Positions 34,457 through 46,375 of a stretch of DNA of 64,000 nucleotides are shown here, piece by piece. How positions within the stretch are numbered: position 1 is the first letter of the stretch; each line of letters begins with the position of its first letter. The DNA lies in the NCBI RefSeq assembly GCF_002944405.1, contig NZ_CP024310.1, positions 930,001 to 994,000 on the forward strand, in the 5' to 3' direction. The notes under the pieces are model-generated. The model had not been told where the DNA came from and ran no database searches. It was given only the letters and a program-made list of their open reading frames with translations. The stretch is from Sinorhizobium fredii. GTDB taxonomy: Bacteria > Pseudomonadota > Alphaproteobacteria > Rhizobiales > Rhizobiaceae. The translations under genes and the position numbers were made by a program.

Positions 34457-36358
34457 CTAAATGATCACTTGTTCCCCCAACTCGACGACGCGGTTGGCGG
34501 GCAGATGGAAGTAGTCGGTCGGGTCAATTGCCGAGTCAGCCATCGCTATGAACAGCCTGTCCTGCCATCTCGGCATACCCGAAGCGGGGTCCGGAACGAG
34601 CTTGCGCCGGCCGAGATAGAAGGACGTCGACATGATCTCGAATTTAAAACCTTCCTTGCGGCAGCGCGCCAGCGCCCGTGAGACATTCTGGTCATCCATG
34701 AAGCCGAACCTCAGCTCGAGCTTGCTGAACCGGTCGGAGAGCTTCGTCAGCGTGTAGCGATCCTTCTCCGCGACATAGGGCACCCTTGCCGTTTTGATGG
34801 TCAGGATGACGTTGTGCTCGTGAAGCACATGATTGTGCTTGATGTTGTGCAGGAGGACGGACGGCGTGGTCTCGGGCGTGGCGGTCAGGAAGATCGCCGT
34901 TCCCGGCACTTCGACCGGAGCGTGCTCGGATTTTCGTTCGACGGCAGCGATGAACTGGTCGAGCGGCACTTCCAGACGCGCAGTCTTCTCGCGCAGAAGC
35001 TGCACGCCTCGCCGCCAGGTCCACATGATCGTGATCAACGTTCCGGCGAAAAGGATGGGTACGAAGCCGCCATGGTGAATCTTGAAGAGGTTGGCGCCGA
35101 GAAAGACCATTTCCAGCAGGAACAAGGGGAGTAGGACTGCAATGGCAGTCAGCACAGCCCAGCCCCACTGCCGGCGAACGAACTCGAACGCGAGAATCGT
35201 GTCGATCAGCATGGCACCGGTGATCGAGACGCCATAGGCGGGCGCGAGGGATTCGGAACTGCCGAACACAAACAAAAGGACGAGCACCCCGATGAGGAGC
35301 GCCGTGTTGACCAAGGGCAGGTAGATCTGGCCAGTATGGGTTTCCGAGGTGTAGCAGATCTCGAAGCGAGGCAGGAAGCCGAGGTGGATGGCTTGCCGCA
35401 CGAGCGAGAACGCGCCGGTTATTACCGACTGGCTGGCAATGATGGTCGCGAGCGTCGCAAGGAGCACCACCGGCAACAGGGCCCAGCTCGGAAACATCAG
35501 GAAAAACGGGTCGGAGATCGCCTCCGGATGCGACAGGATCAGCGCGCCTTGTCCGAGATAGTTCAAGGTCAGCGCCGGGAATACGACCGCAATCCAGGCC
35601 GCCTGGATCGGGGCGCGGCCGAAATGCCCCAGATCGGCGTAGAGAGCTTCCGCTCCCGTGACCGTCAGAAACACCGCCCCAAGAACGATGAAGCCAACGA
35701 GGCCGGCATTCCATAGGAAAACGACGGCGTGCACGGGATTGAAGGCTCCGAGGATTGCGAGATCGTCGCCGATATGGGCCACGCCGGCTGCGCCCAGGAC
35801 CAAAAACCAGATGAGGGTGATCGGCCCGAAGAAGATCGAGACCGCGCCGGTGCCACGCGACTGAACGGCAAACAACAGCACCATGATCGCGACCGAGATC
35901 GGCAGCACGTAGTCGTGCAAGGCCGGCGTCACGAGCTTCAGCCCCTCGACGGCGGAGAGCACCGAGAGCGCCGGTGTAATCATTGCGTCGCCGACGAAGA
36001 GCGACGCACCGAAAATGCCGGTGAAGAACATCAGTACCGGATACCTGGTGCCCTTCTTCATCAGCAGGGCAAGCAGGGCCAAGGTGCCGCCCTCGCCATT
36101 GTTGTCGGCGCGAAGCAGCAGGATCACGTATTTAATTGTCACGATGATCGTCAGCGTCCAGATGACCAGCGAGATGAGGCCGATGATCTCTGCCCGCTCG
36201 ACACCGCCCGCCGCAAAGGGCCGCAATGCCTCACGAAACGCATAGAGGGGGCTGGTGCCGATGTCGCCATAGACCACTCCCACGGATCCGAGCATCAGGG
36301 CGAGAAACTGGCGCAGGCCACGGCCCTGTGCCGGTGCATGGTCGACGGAGGCGGTCAT
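34457..36358 (-). CDS. kup: Low-affinity potassium transporter Kup
   Basis: 633 residues, full Kup/HAK/KT length. About 12 membrane helices start with [21 protein letters not shown], the family signature (GDIGTSPLY), and are followed by a cytoplasmic C-terminal domain of about 170 residues. It imports potassium with protons across the inner membrane. ATG at 36358 with GGAG 6 nt upstream. Rhizobia often carry several kup copies. The GGDEF gene upstream is on the same strand but 222 nt away, so this gene probably has its own promoter. Confidence 0.95.
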   Translation of the reverse strand: MTASVDHAPAQGRGLRQFLALMLGSVGVVYGDIGTSPLYAFREALRPFAAGGVERAEIIGLISLVIWTLTIIVTIKYVILLLRADNNGEGGTLALLALLMKKGTRYPVLMFFTGIFGASLFVGDAMITPALSVLSAVEGLKLVTPALHDYVLPISVAIMVLLFAVQSRGTGAVSIFFGPITLIWFLVLGAAGVAHIGDDLAILGAFNPVHAVVFLWNAGLVGFIVLGAVFLTVTGAEALYADLGHFGRAPIQAAWIAVVFPALTLNYLGQGALILSHPEAISDPFFLMFPSWALLPVVLLATLATIIASQSVITGAFSLVRQAIHLGFLPRFEICYTSETHTGQIYLPLVNTALLIGVLVLLFVFGSSESLAPAYGVSITGAMLIDTILAFEFVRRQWGWAVLTAIAVLLPLFLLEMVFLGANLFKIHHGGFVPILFAGTLITIMWTWRRGVQLLREKTARLEVPLDQFIAAVERKSEHAPVEVPGTAIFLTATPETTPSVLLHNIKHNHVLHEHNVILTIKTARVPYVAEKDRYTLTKLSDRFSKLELRFGFMDDQNVSRALARCRKEGFKFEIMSTSFYLGRRKLVPDPASGMPRWQDRLFIAMADSAIDPTDYFHLPANRVVELGEQVII

Positions 36359-36580
36359 GGGTTCTCCACGTCAGAAAATCCCCGAAGTGACGGACGCGCA
36401 TGATGCTGGGCCAAAAATGGAGGCAGGGCGCCAACTTCTCTGCAACGCGCGGAAATCGGAGAAGTTTCTATCTTCGTACAGGACTGTACCGCCGACTTCC
36501 ATGACCCAGAAAGGGAATCCAGCAGAAATCCGCTCTGGCAGAAGCTTGACCTCTGGCCGTCCGGGGGCTGGTCGCCTGAT

Positions 36581-37501
36581 CTATCCGGCAACCGCCGGTC
36601 GGTCGGAATCGGTTTCATCCACGTGAATGCGGTCCCGGCCGGCGAGCTTGGCCATGTAGAGGGCCCGGTCCGCACGGGCATAGAGGCTGATCGCAGTGTC
36701 GCCCGGCTGAGCACCCGCGATGCCGGCCGAAAACGTGTATCCGAAATCGGGCCGCTCCTGAAGCGGACGGGACTTGCGCACGGAGGCGAGCATTCTTTCG
36801 AGAATCAATTTAGCCTGCTCGACGGGCGTGGCCGGTAGGGTAAGCACGAATTCCTCGCCGCCGACCCTCCCGAAGCAGTCGGTGCGCCGCACCAGGCGGT
36901 GAATGCGCGTCGCGAAATCCCTCAGGATTGCATCACCGGTCTGATGGCCGAACTGGTCGTTGATGCTCTTGAAACGGTCGATGTCCAGCACGCAGAGGCA
37001 GCCTGGCGAGCTCTGCTGCAGCATGTCCTCGATTCTCGCCGTCACGAAACGGCGGTTGGCGACGCCGGTTAGTTCGTCGGTATAGGAGGCCTTGATGGCC
37101 AGATCACGATCCTGTCGCACCGTGCGCGCCTTCACCCTGAGACCGGTCACATCGGTGGCCACGCAAAGCATCCAGCCATCCTTCTCGACGGTTTCGGTCA
37201 TCCAAAGCCAGCGCCCGTCGAACAGATCGGTTTCAAAAGACCTGAAGCCGACCTTGCCGCGGCGCGACTGGGTCGATCGCAGCCATTTTTCGAAATCTCC
37301 CGCGCGAATGACGGTTCCGCGTTGGGCATGAAAGTTCCGCCGCATCAAGTCCGGCCATAGCGGCGTCTCATCCGGTGCGACGAAATAGGCTGACCGGAAT
37401 GCCTCGTTGGCGTAGCGCAGCCTGTCGAACTCGTCATAGGCGGCGACGAGAACCGGAGAGGTCTCGAAGAGTTCAAAGAGTCGACTGGTATCCTTCGCCA
37501 T
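36581..37501 (-). CDS. Diguanylate cyclase with N-terminal PAS domain
   Basis: 306 residues. A PAS fold occupies about 1-125 (LFETSPVLVAAYDEFDRLRY; TETVEKDGWMLCVATDVT), then a GGDEF domain from about 140. The active site is GGEEF (FGRVGGEEFVLTLP), which is catalytically competent. An inhibitory I-site RRTD lies five residues before it, so product inhibition is expected. It makes cyclic di-GMP in the cytoplasm in response to a signal sensed by PAS. The start at 37501 has a weak ribosome-binding site. Its product could reach the PilZ domain of BcsA at the left of the window, though that link is only inference. Confidence 0.9.
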   Translation of the reverse strand: MAKDTSRLFELFETSPVLVAAYDEFDRLRYANEAFRSAYFVAPDETPLWPDLMRRNFHAQRGTVIRAGDFEKWLRSTQSRRGKVGFRSFETDLFDGRWLWMTETVEKDGWMLCVATDVTGLRVKARTVRQDRDLAIKASYTDELTGVANRRFVTARIEDMLQQSSPGCLCVLDIDRFKSINDQFGHQTGDAILRDFATRIHRLVRRTDCFGRVGGEEFVLTLPATPVEQAKLILERMLASVRKSRPLQERPDFGYTFSAGIAGAQPGDTAISLYARADRALYMAKLAGRDRIHVDETDSDRPAVAG

Positions 37502-37757
37502 ATGTCGACGTTAGACGGTCTTCGTTAAAGGAAGCAATAAGCCAGCGGTGCGAATGCAAGCGCTTGGCGAATGGCGTCGTGGCCGACATTCCTCTCCGGC
37601 AACGGTCCCAAAGGGCAAACCAGCACTTGCACAGAGATTCGGGGCCGCTACCTGCAGTGACTCGTCATCGTCCCAATCAGGCATACACTGAACGTTTCCG
37701 GCACACGCTCGGGCGCCACGGATGTGCGAATCCGCCCCCGTCGAGAGGAGATGAACC

Positions 37758-37967
37758 ATGGTGCCATCTCGCGACCGGTGCAGCACTTTCGGCCCCACAG
37801 AGGTGGATCTGCTGCACAGCATTTTCGAACAGATCCTGGAGGAAAAGGGTGTGGAGAGCAGCGGCGAGAGAGCGAATGAAATCGCCGCACGGTTGATTCG
37901 CATTTATCAGTCCGGCGTGCGCGACGTCGCAATGCTGAAAAAACTGTCCGTGCGTCCGCGGGAGTGA
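37758..37967 (+). CDS. Small hypothetical protein, paralogue of the one at 16453
   Basis: 69 residues, soluble, probably all helical. The segment GERANEIAARLIRIYQSGVR and the following DVAMLKKL parallel GAKIGRMLFHLYQQGVRSE and IALMRML in the protein at 16453-16680, so the two are paralogues. A GAGGAG site lies close to the ATG at 37758. No domain is recognised and the role is unknown. It is convergent with the gene at 37998-38243, 30 nt away. Confidence 0.65.
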   Translation: MVPSRDRCSTFGPTEVDLLHSIFEQILEEKGVESSGERANEIAARLIRIYQSGVRDVAMLKKLSVRPRE

Positions 37968-37997
37968 TCCCACGACGCGAGGTCGGGCCGCCTGCCA

Positions 37998-38243
37998 TCA
38001 GTGCAACGTCTTGTTTCCTGGGAAGGCAACGGGAGTGGCTTCGGCCATTTTCGCGGCCATTCGCATCGCGATCACATAGTCTTCGGTGAGCTCCATCAGC
38101 GCGAGCGCGATCTCCTGCCACGTCCAGCCGGCGCTTTCGGCCAGACTCGTGAAAATCTGAAAATCCTCTTCCAGCGCGCGCTCGCACTCGACCCGGCGGT
38201 CCGGGGGCTGGGGCTGGGTGATCGTGTCGGTGACCTTAGGCAT
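37998..38243 (-). CDS. Small hypothetical protein
   Basis: 81 residues, soluble and mostly helical (ECERALEEDFQIFTSLAESA, then WTWQEIALALMELTEDYVIA). A perfect AGGAGG is placed 4 nt before the ATG at 38243, which is strong support for translation. No family recognised. The next gene on the other strand (HARP-like) starts about 150 nt upstream in the divergent direction. Confidence 0.6.
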   Translation of the reverse strand: MPKVTDTITQPQPPDRRVECERALEEDFQIFTSLAESAGWTWQEIALALMELTEDYVIAMRMAAKMAEATPVAFPGNKTLH

Positions 38244-38389
38244 CGTTCCTCCTAGTGAAGAGGGAAACTCGCAGACGAGGAGACCGGTTCCATCGCGCCG
38301 TTCCGAAAAGCATCTGGCTGCGGGAGGCTCGATAGAGACGAAGAAAGCGACCGCGCGCAGCGTTACTCCTGAAGGGCGTGGAGACGGTC

Positions 38390-39301
38390 ATGGTTCCGCA
38401 CAATCAGTGGAAGCGCGACGTTGAGGCTCGGCAAGGTGAGTTCGCGTCCTTTCCCTATGATCGAGCGACCGTCGAGCGATTTCGCGAGGAGTTCCCACGG
38501 TCCCGGTGGAACGACGAACGCAAGAGCTGGTTCGTGCCGGGAACGACGGCCGCCGGTCGTATCGAGCGGTGGCTGGCACGGGAAGCAGAGCGCGCCGACA
38601 TCCATGGTGACGCCAAAGGCCGCGACGCCTATGATTTCGAGCCCATCGTCAGCCCATATCTAGAGGTCCGCGACGACCTGCGCATCCGAACGCCCTATTC
38701 CAGATCGGTGATCGAATTGCTGCGCGGAATTCCCTGGGCGCATTGGGACGAGGATGGGCGGGTCTGGCGCGTACCCTTCCGGTCCTACGAGGAACTGCAG
38801 CGACACTGGCCACGGATCGAGGAGGCCGCTCGACGAAGCGAACCGGAGGAAAGAAAGCGCCGCCGAGATGCGGAAAAAGATTCCGAGGCAGAGAGAGCGG
38901 CGAGAGCGCGGGCCGCGGAAAGGCGTCGCCGCCGCTATCCCCTCCCCGCTGACGATCCGCCGCCCTTGGGCCGCCCGGTTGCGACCGTTCAGTATGAGAG
39001 CGTCGTCTTTGTGGATCTCTCCGGCGAAGTCGCCGAGCCGGCGCCGCTGGCGCAATACTATCCGCAAGCGGATCACACCGCTGACCACGTCTGGGGGAGA
39101 TGGCGCCCACCGACCCTTGCCGAACTCGTCGCGACATGGCCGGCCCGCCGAGAGCCCGGGCCTGAGGCGTTTTCCAGGGGATGGTGGCAGCCGACACTCT
39201 CCGAGTTGAGGATCGCCCGCAGAAAAGCCCGATCCATGGCGCGGCGCCAGCAGGCGCGAAAGCCGGTGGGTGCCGACGCGCAGCGAACGCGAGTCGAATA
39301 G
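38390..39301 (+). CDS. Protein with two HARP-like repeats and a charged C-terminal region
   Basis: About 303 residues from the ATG at 38390 (MVPHNQW), with GGAG 6 nt upstream; a GTG at 38378 is an alternative. Two related segments are visible. The first, near 15-60, has FPYDRATVERFREEFP then RWNDERKSWFVP. The second, near 85-145, has TPYSRSVIELLRGIPW then HWDEDGRVWRVP. Each resembles the HARP module of SMARCAL1-type annealing helicases (a hydrophobic strand, FPYD-like start, W-D/N-x-x-x-K/R-x-W core). The remainder is highly charged and Arg-rich, likely DNA-binding. No helicase motor is in this protein; a UvrD-family helicase gene follows after 162 nt on the same strand. Confidence 0.5.
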   Translation: MVPHNQWKRDVEARQGEFASFPYDRATVERFREEFPRSRWNDERKSWFVPGTTAAGRIERWLAREAERADIHGDAKGRDAYDFEPIVSPYLEVRDDLRIRTPYSRSVIELLRGIPWAHWDEDGRVWRVPFRSYEELQRHWPRIEEAARRSEPEERKRRRDAEKDSEAERAARARAAERRRRRYPLPADDPPPLGRPVATVQYESVVFVDLSGEVAEPAPLAQYYPQADHTADHVWGRWRPPTLAELVATWPARREPGPEAFSRGWWQPTLSELRIARRKARSMARRQQARKPVGADAQRTRVE

Positions 39302-39463
39302 CGAAGCGACCATCCGTTCAGGCCGAAATTGATCATCCAGACCGCTGGCGGCTTTGCGGCATGTCGAACTGCGGCTATGTTCCTTTTCCGTTCACGCGCG
39401 ATTCGCGGCAATCCCGCCGCCTTCACAGGACGCGCCTGTTCAACTGGAGGCGGGACGAGCCGG

Positions 39464-41530
39464 ATGAGCGTCGCATATCTGGAAAAGCTGAACGAGCGCC
39501 AGCGCAGTGCCGTCTCACACGGTGTCGGACCGGACGCCCATATCGGTGGTCCGCTTCTCATCATCGCCGGCGCCGGCTCCGGCAAGACCAACACGCTTGC
39601 CCACCGGGTGGCGCATCTGATCGTCAACGGTGCGGACCCCCGACGTATCCTGCTGATGACCTTCTCGCGCCGGGCGGCCGCCGAGATGGGCCGAAGGGTC
39701 GAACGCATCTGCGGCCAGGTGCTCGGCGGCAAGGCCGGGACGATCTCCGACGCGCTTGCCTGGGCGGGAACCTTTCACGGCATCGGCGCGCGGCTCCTGC
39801 GCGACCATGCGGGGGAAATCGGTATCGATCCGGATTTCACCATCCACGACCGGGAAGACAGCGCCGATCTCATGAACATCGTGCGGCACGAACTTGGTTT
39901 GTCGAAAAGCGAGAACCGTTTCCCCACCAAGGCGACCTGTCTTGCCATCTATTCGCGCACCGTCAATGCGGAACAGCCGCTCGACGAGGTCCTGCGCGAT
40001 AATTTTCCCTGGTGTTCTGCCTGGGAAAAGCAACTGCGCGAACTTTTCGGCGCCTATGTCGAAGCCAAGCAGGCGCAGAACGTCCTCGATTACGACGACC
40101 TGCTGCTCTACTGGGCGCAGATGATGGGCGACGCCGTCCTCGCCGAGGACGTCGGCGGCCGGTTCGACCACGTGCTTGTTGACGAATATCAGGATACCAA
40201 CCGGCTGCAGGCTTCGATCCTCCTTGCGTTGAAGCCGAATGGTCGGGGCCTCACCGTGGTGGGCGACGACGCCCAGTCGATCTACGCGTTCCGCGCCGCG
40301 ACGGTGCGCAACATTCTGGATTTTCCGGCAAGCTTCACGCCGGCGGCGGAAATCATCACGCTCGATCGGAACTATCGCTCGACACAGCCAATCCTCGCTG
40401 CCGCGAACGGCGTCATCGAGCTGGCCCGCGAACGCTTCACCAAGAACCTCTGGACCGAGCGGGAATCGGCCGAGCGGCCGCGGCTCGTGACCGTGCGCGA
40501 CGAGGCCGATCAGGCCAACTACGTCGTCGAACTGGTTCTGGAGAACCGCGAAGGCGGAATGCTGCTGAAGCAGCAGGCGGTGCTCTTCCGCACTTCGCAC
40601 CACAGCGGTGCCCTCGAGGTGGAACTGACCCGCCGCAACATCCCCTTCGTAAAGTTCGGCGGGCTCAAATTCCTGGACAGCGCGCATGTGAAGGACATGC
40701 TGGCGGCGCTACGCTTTGCGCATAATCCGCGCGACCGGGTCGCGGGTTTTCGGCTGATGCAATTGCTGCCCGGAGTCGGTCCGCAGACGGCGGGGCGCGT
40801 CCTCGAGGCGATCGCCGCCGATCCGGAACCGTTGGCGGCGCTTGCGGAGATCCCTGCCCCGCCGCGCTCCGGCGATGCCTGGACGGCCTTCGCCGGCATG
40901 CTGCAGAGCTTGCGATCCGGCCGGACCGGCTGGCCGGGGGAAATCGGCACGGCCCGCGCCTGGTACGAACCGCATCTGGAGCGGATCCATGAGGACGCCG
41001 AGGTGCGCAGGGCCGACCTTTTGCAGCTCGAGCAGATCGCCAGCGGCTATCCGTCGCGCGAGCGCTTTCTGACCGAGCTCACCCTCGATCCGCCGGACGC
41101 CACCAGCGACCATGCGGGCGTGCCGCTGCTCGACGAGGACTATCTCATCCTCTCGACCATCCACTCGGCCAAGGGGCAGGAATGGAAATCGGTTTTCGTG
41201 CTGAATTGCGTCGACGGCTGCATTCCGTCCGATCTCGGTGTCGGCAGCACGGCGGAGGTCGAGGAGGAGCGCCGTCTGCTTTACGTCGCCATGACGCGCG
41301 CCAAGGACAGCCTGCATCTGATCACCCCGCAGCGCTTTTTTACGCACGGTCAGCATGCCCAGGGCGACCGGCATGTCTACGCCTCGCGCAGCCGCTTCCT
41401 ACCTGCAACGCTTCTGCAATTCTTCGAGTGCTCGGCCTGGCCCGTTGCCAAGCCGGCTGCGGCTGGCCAGCGTGATGCGCAGCAATTGCGCATCGATGTC
41501 CGGGCCCGCATGCGCGGTATGTGGCGTTAA
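39464..41530 (+). CDS. UvrD/Rep/PcrA-family ATP-dependent DNA helicase
   Basis: About 688 residues from the ATG at 39464 (MSVAYLEKLNERQ). Superfamily 1A motifs in order: Q motif LNERQRSAV, Walker A AGAGSGKTNTL, motif Ia LLMTFSRRAAAEM, motif II VLVDEYQDTN, motif III VGDDAQSIYAFRAA, motif IV LDRNYRS, motif V TIHSAKGQEWKSVF, and motif VI LLYVAMTRAKDSL. It unwinds DNA 3' to 5' in repair or replication-restart. It lacks the extended C-terminal tail of full UvrD. It follows the HARP-like gene on the same strand. The chromosomal uvrD is expected elsewhere, so this is a second copy (inference). Confidence 0.93.
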   Translation: MSVAYLEKLNERQRSAVSHGVGPDAHIGGPLLIIAGAGSGKTNTLAHRVAHLIVNGADPRRILLMTFSRRAAAEMGRRVERICGQVLGGKAGTISDALAWAGTFHGIGARLLRDHAGEIGIDPDFTIHDREDSADLMNIVRHELGLSKSENRFPTKATCLAIYSRTVNAEQPLDEVLRDNFPWCSAWEKQLRELFGAYVEAKQAQNVLDYDDLLLYWAQMMGDAVLAEDVGGRFDHVLVDEYQDTNRLQASILLALKPNGRGLTVVGDDAQSIYAFRAATVRNILDFPASFTPAAEIITLDRNYRSTQPILAAANGVIELARERFTKNLWTERESAERPRLVTVRDEADQANYVVELVLENREGGMLLKQQAVLFRTSHHSGALEVELTRRNIPFVKFGGLKFLDSAHVKDMLAALRFAHNPRDRVAGFRLMQLLPGVGPQTAGRVLEAIAADPEPLAALAEIPAPPRSGDAWTAFAGMLQSLRSGRTGWPGEIGTARAWYEPHLERIHEDAEVRRADLLQLEQIASGYPSRERFLTELTLDPPDATSDHAGVPLLDEDYLILSTIHSAKGQEWKSVFVLNCVDGCIPSDLGVGSTAEVEEERRLLYVAMTRAKDSLHLITPQRFFTHGQHAQGDRHVYASRSRFLPATLLQFFECSAWPVAKPAAAGQRDAQQLRIDVRARMRGMWR

Positions 41531-41531
41531 T

Positions 41532-41556
41532 GCATGTCGCCCAAAGTGTGCAGCGT
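41532..41556. repeat. Degenerate copy of a rhizobial intergenic repeat
   Basis: ATGCATGTCGCCCAAAGTG followed by TGCAGCG, in the 45 nt gap between the helicase and the convergent hydrolase gene, resembles the common rhizobial element with the core GCATGTCGCxCAAAAGTGTGC. The second arm is degenerate. Confidence 0.35.
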
Positions 41557-41575
41557 GAATACGTTTGAACGCGCC

Positions 41576-42199
41576 TTAGGAAAATGATCGTTGCCGGCTC
41601 GCTGGAGCCGAACGCGCCAATTGACGGACGAGCATTGTCGGCGCAGTGATCGAGCGGTCGTCTTTAGCCATGCCGTTCAGAACCTGGAGCAGATCGTAGC
41701 CGGCCGGCCAGCGGCCGAAGCCGCTCGCGATGTTGATGTGGCCGGCATGGCCTAGATCGACGAGGCGGCCGCCCCATTCTTCACACAAAATCCGTAAGCG
41801 GTCGAAGCGCATATAGGGATCGTTAAGACTGCCGACGACGAGACTTGGAAAGCTAAGCCGCTGTCGCGGCATGCCCCCGAAGGCGATCGCCCCCGGATGC
41901 AGTCGCTCCGTCTCCTCGAGATCACAGGGGCCGACCAGAAGCGCGCTTCGGATTCGCTCGACAATCGGGCGTCCGGCCAAGGCCGCGACCAACAGGCAGC
42001 CCAGACTGTGGGCGACGATGTCGACCGACGGATGCCTGTCGATTTCTGTCTCCAGAGCACTTCGCCAAGCCGCAAGCGCCGGTCGGCTCCAGTCGCCCTG
42101 CTCGACGAGCGTGGCCCCTGGTTGATCGATGAGCCAGTGGCGCTGCCAGTGCCCCTCGCCCGATCCGAACAAACCCGGAACGATCAGCGTCTTCACCAT
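41576..42199 (-). CDS. RBBP9/YdeN-family alpha/beta hydrolase
   Basis: 207 residues. It has the compact fold of the family: N-terminal VKTLIVPGLFGSGEGHWQ, nucleophile elbow AHSLGC (Ser in the G-x-S-x-G position, with the first Gly replaced by Ala), Asp in SLNDPYM and His in GHAGHIN, giving a full Ser-Asp-His triad. Members are small serine hydrolases of unknown substrate. ATG at 42199 with GGGAG 7 nt upstream. Convergent with the helicase gene. Confidence 0.85.
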   Translation of the reverse strand: MVKTLIVPGLFGSGEGHWQRHWLIDQPGATLVEQGDWSRPALAAWRSALETEIDRHPSVDIVAHSLGCLLVAALAGRPIVERIRSALLVGPCDLEETERLHPGAIAFGGMPRQRLSFPSLVVGSLNDPYMRFDRLRILCEEWGGRLVDLGHAGHINIASGFGRWPAGYDLLQVLNGMAKDDRSITAPTMLVRQLARSAPASRQRSFS

Positions 42200-42377
42200 A
42201 CGTTCGCTCCCCGGAACACCGGTTGCTGCAAATGAATAGGTTCATGCGGAGATTGTGCCCGGCAGCAAGAGCGAAGGTAAGGAATGAAGGTCCATTCTCT
42301 ACAAAATTACTGGAAAAAATGCCGGATAAGCGAAGCGCGCCGACCGACCGGCATCGCCTCATCCTGCAGCGAGCAAA

Positions 42378-43052
42378 TCAGCAATAGCGCCGGTGGAGCG
42401 AAAGCCAGCCGTCGCCGCCGATCCGGACCTCGATGTCGGCGTAGTGCTCCAAAGTCAGATGCGGCGTTCCCTCCGCTGCCGCGTGAGCACCGGTGATCAC
42501 GGCCACCTCGGCGCCGGCGGAACTGCCCGCGAGTATCCCAGCCGGAGCATCTTCGAAGACCAAGCAGTCCTCGCCGCGAACACCGAGCCGGCTGGCGGCG
42601 AGAAGATAGCCCTGCGGATCGGGCTTGCCCGCCGTGACGTCCTCACCGGTGACCATGTGGCGCGGAACCGGAATGCAGGCCGCGGCAAGGCGGCGCCTGG
42701 CCAGCTCCAGCGGCGCCGACGTGACGATCGCCCAGCGCTCCGGCGGCAATGAATTAAGGAAGGCGACCGCCCCGGGTATCTCGACGATACCCTCCACATC
42801 GGCGATCTCCGCCAAGGCGAGCGCGTGCGCCTCGAGGTCGGGGTCGACGGCAAGCCCGAGCTTGCGGATCGTGTCCGACGCGCGCACGCCGTGCACCGAT
42901 TTCATCAACTCATGGGGATCGAGCCCATTGCGGACCGCCCATGCCCCCCATACCCGTTCGACGACGGCCATGGAATTGAGCAAGGTGCCATCCATATCGA
43001 ACAGCAGGGCAGCGAAGCTTTTTGGGAATATCGCGGTGGTCAGGGTATCCAA
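42378..43052 (-). CDS. HAD-superfamily sugar phosphatase or phosphoglycolate-phosphatase-like protein
   Basis: About 224 residues from a TTG at 43052, supported by AAGGAG 7 nt upstream. All HAD motifs are present: FDMDGTLLNS (nucleophile Asp), VTSAP (motif II), GKPDPQGY (motif III Lys) and VFEDAPAGI (motif IV). A cap of the C1 type lies between. The pattern FEDAPAGI and length resemble GPP/DOG-type sugar-phosphate phosphatases such as glycerol-3-phosphatase or 2-deoxyglucose-6-phosphatase. Substrate not certain. Confidence 0.85.
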   Translation of the reverse strand: MDTLTTAIFPKSFAALLFDMDGTLLNSMAVVERVWGAWAVRNGLDPHELMKSVHGVRASDTIRKLGLAVDPDLEAHALALAEIADVEGIVEIPGAVAFLNSLPPERWAIVTSAPLELARRRLAAACIPVPRHMVTGEDVTAGKPDPQGYLLAASRLGVRGEDCLVFEDAPAGILAGSSAGAEVAVITGAHAAAEGTPHLTLEHYADIEVRIGGDGWLSLHRRYC

Positions 43053-43141
43053 GCCGGCTCCTTGAAACGAGTGTCTCGCGCATCGCGCGATTGCACAACT
43101 ATCCCTGGACGGGCCGGCGCACAACCTCCTTCTCGGCGCTC

Positions 43142-43801
43142 TCAGCGATGCCCGCCGGCAATAAGAAAATTGATCGGCCCGCCGGCGACGTCATCGTCGA
43201 AAACGGCGCAGGAAAGCACGCCGCCGAAGACGGCACCCGAATCGACATTGGTTCTGTTGCCGACAGTGCGGGGGTTGCCGCGGCTCGGCGTGTGCCCGTG
43301 GCAGACATGCTTGCCCCAGTAATGGCCGGAGTAGTTCGGATCGGTCCGCATCCAGAGCAGAATGTCGTCGCCCTGCTCCTCGAGCGGGATCGAATCATCT
43401 ACGCCGGCATGGACGAAGATGCGATAGGGGTCGACAATGATCGACGGCAGTTCGGCCATCCAGACCAGATGGCTCAAGGGTATGGCGCCGCCGTAGGACT
43501 CCAGGGTCTCGCCGCCGCCGTTCATCAGCCACGAGCTCATCTCGGCGAGACCCTTGCGGGCCGAGAGCAGCATGTCTTCGTGGTTGCCCTTGAGCGTGAG
43601 CCATTGCCAACCGGCCTGGGTCGGTCCCGCCATGATCCGCTCGACGACGCCCCGGCTCTCCGGGCCCCGGTCGACGAGGTCGCCGAGAAAAATCACCCTC
43701 CCCTCCGGCGCGGCGGACTCGATTGCGCTCAGTAGGGTTTCGAGCTCATCGAGACAGCCGTGAATGTCACCGACAGCAAATGTCAGACGTCGGCCATTCA
43801 T
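43142..43801 (-). CDS. Serine/threonine-type metallophosphatase (PPP/ApaH-like)
   Basis: About 219 residues from the ATG at 43801 (MNGRRLTF). The PPP metal motifs are complete: GDIHGC, GDLVDRG, KGNHEDM and HGHT. This places it with phage-lambda-like and bacterial serine/threonine or diadenosine-tetraphosphate phosphatases; which substrate is used cannot be told. The HAD phosphatase gene follows on the same strand with about 90 nt between. A partial repeat-like stretch lies upstream (near 43846-43866). Confidence 0.85.
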   Translation of the reverse strand: MNGRRLTFAVGDIHGCLDELETLLSAIESAAPEGRVIFLGDLVDRGPESRGVVERIMAGPTQAGWQWLTLKGNHEDMLLSARKGLAEMSSWLMNGGGETLESYGGAIPLSHLVWMAELPSIIVDPYRIFVHAGVDDSIPLEEQGDDILLWMRTDPNYSGHYWGKHVCHGHTPSRGNPRTVGNRTNVDSGAVFGGVLSCAVFDDDVAGGPINFLIAGGHR

Positions 43802-44009
43802 GAAGCGGTGCTCCTGTCCCCGTCGCTGCAGCGGCGCGCGTGTTGCACCTTGAATTGCTGCTACGAACACATGGTTCAGCGAACAGCTCTATCGCATTAC
43901 AAAATTTAAAGGAATCGCTTTCGGCGAAAAATTGCGGAAACGCAATATGTTGGTTAATCAGGCGGCAGAAGAGCCGGAAGAAGGATGTCCGGCGCTTCCG
44001 TGGCACAGC

Positions 44010-46174
<2,165 letters not shown>

Positions 46175-46375
46175 CTTTTTCGAACCGGCGTCGTCCCTAT
46201 TCTTGGACGCGACGAAGTTGCCGGCGTGTCACGACACCTCCGCCAGTACCGCGGGCAAACTGTCGAGGTCCTGTCGGGCACGATGCTCCCCGGGTTCTGC
46301 GACGTTGGCACGTGAGGGAAAACCCCCTATGGTCTGCGGCCGCCGATCCAAGAAGGCTTTAGATCAGGGAAACGC

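Noticed and set aside
36359..36580. Riboswitch or leader RNA upstream of kup
   Set aside because: The 222 nt gap shows no conserved structure I can recognise, and known potassium-gene riboswitches are not expected in Alphaproteobacteria.
43846..43871. Second full copy of the intergenic repeat
   Set aside because: Only the central TTGAATTGCTGC part resembles the element at 60991-61091; both palindromic units are missing, so it is not listed as a repeat feature.
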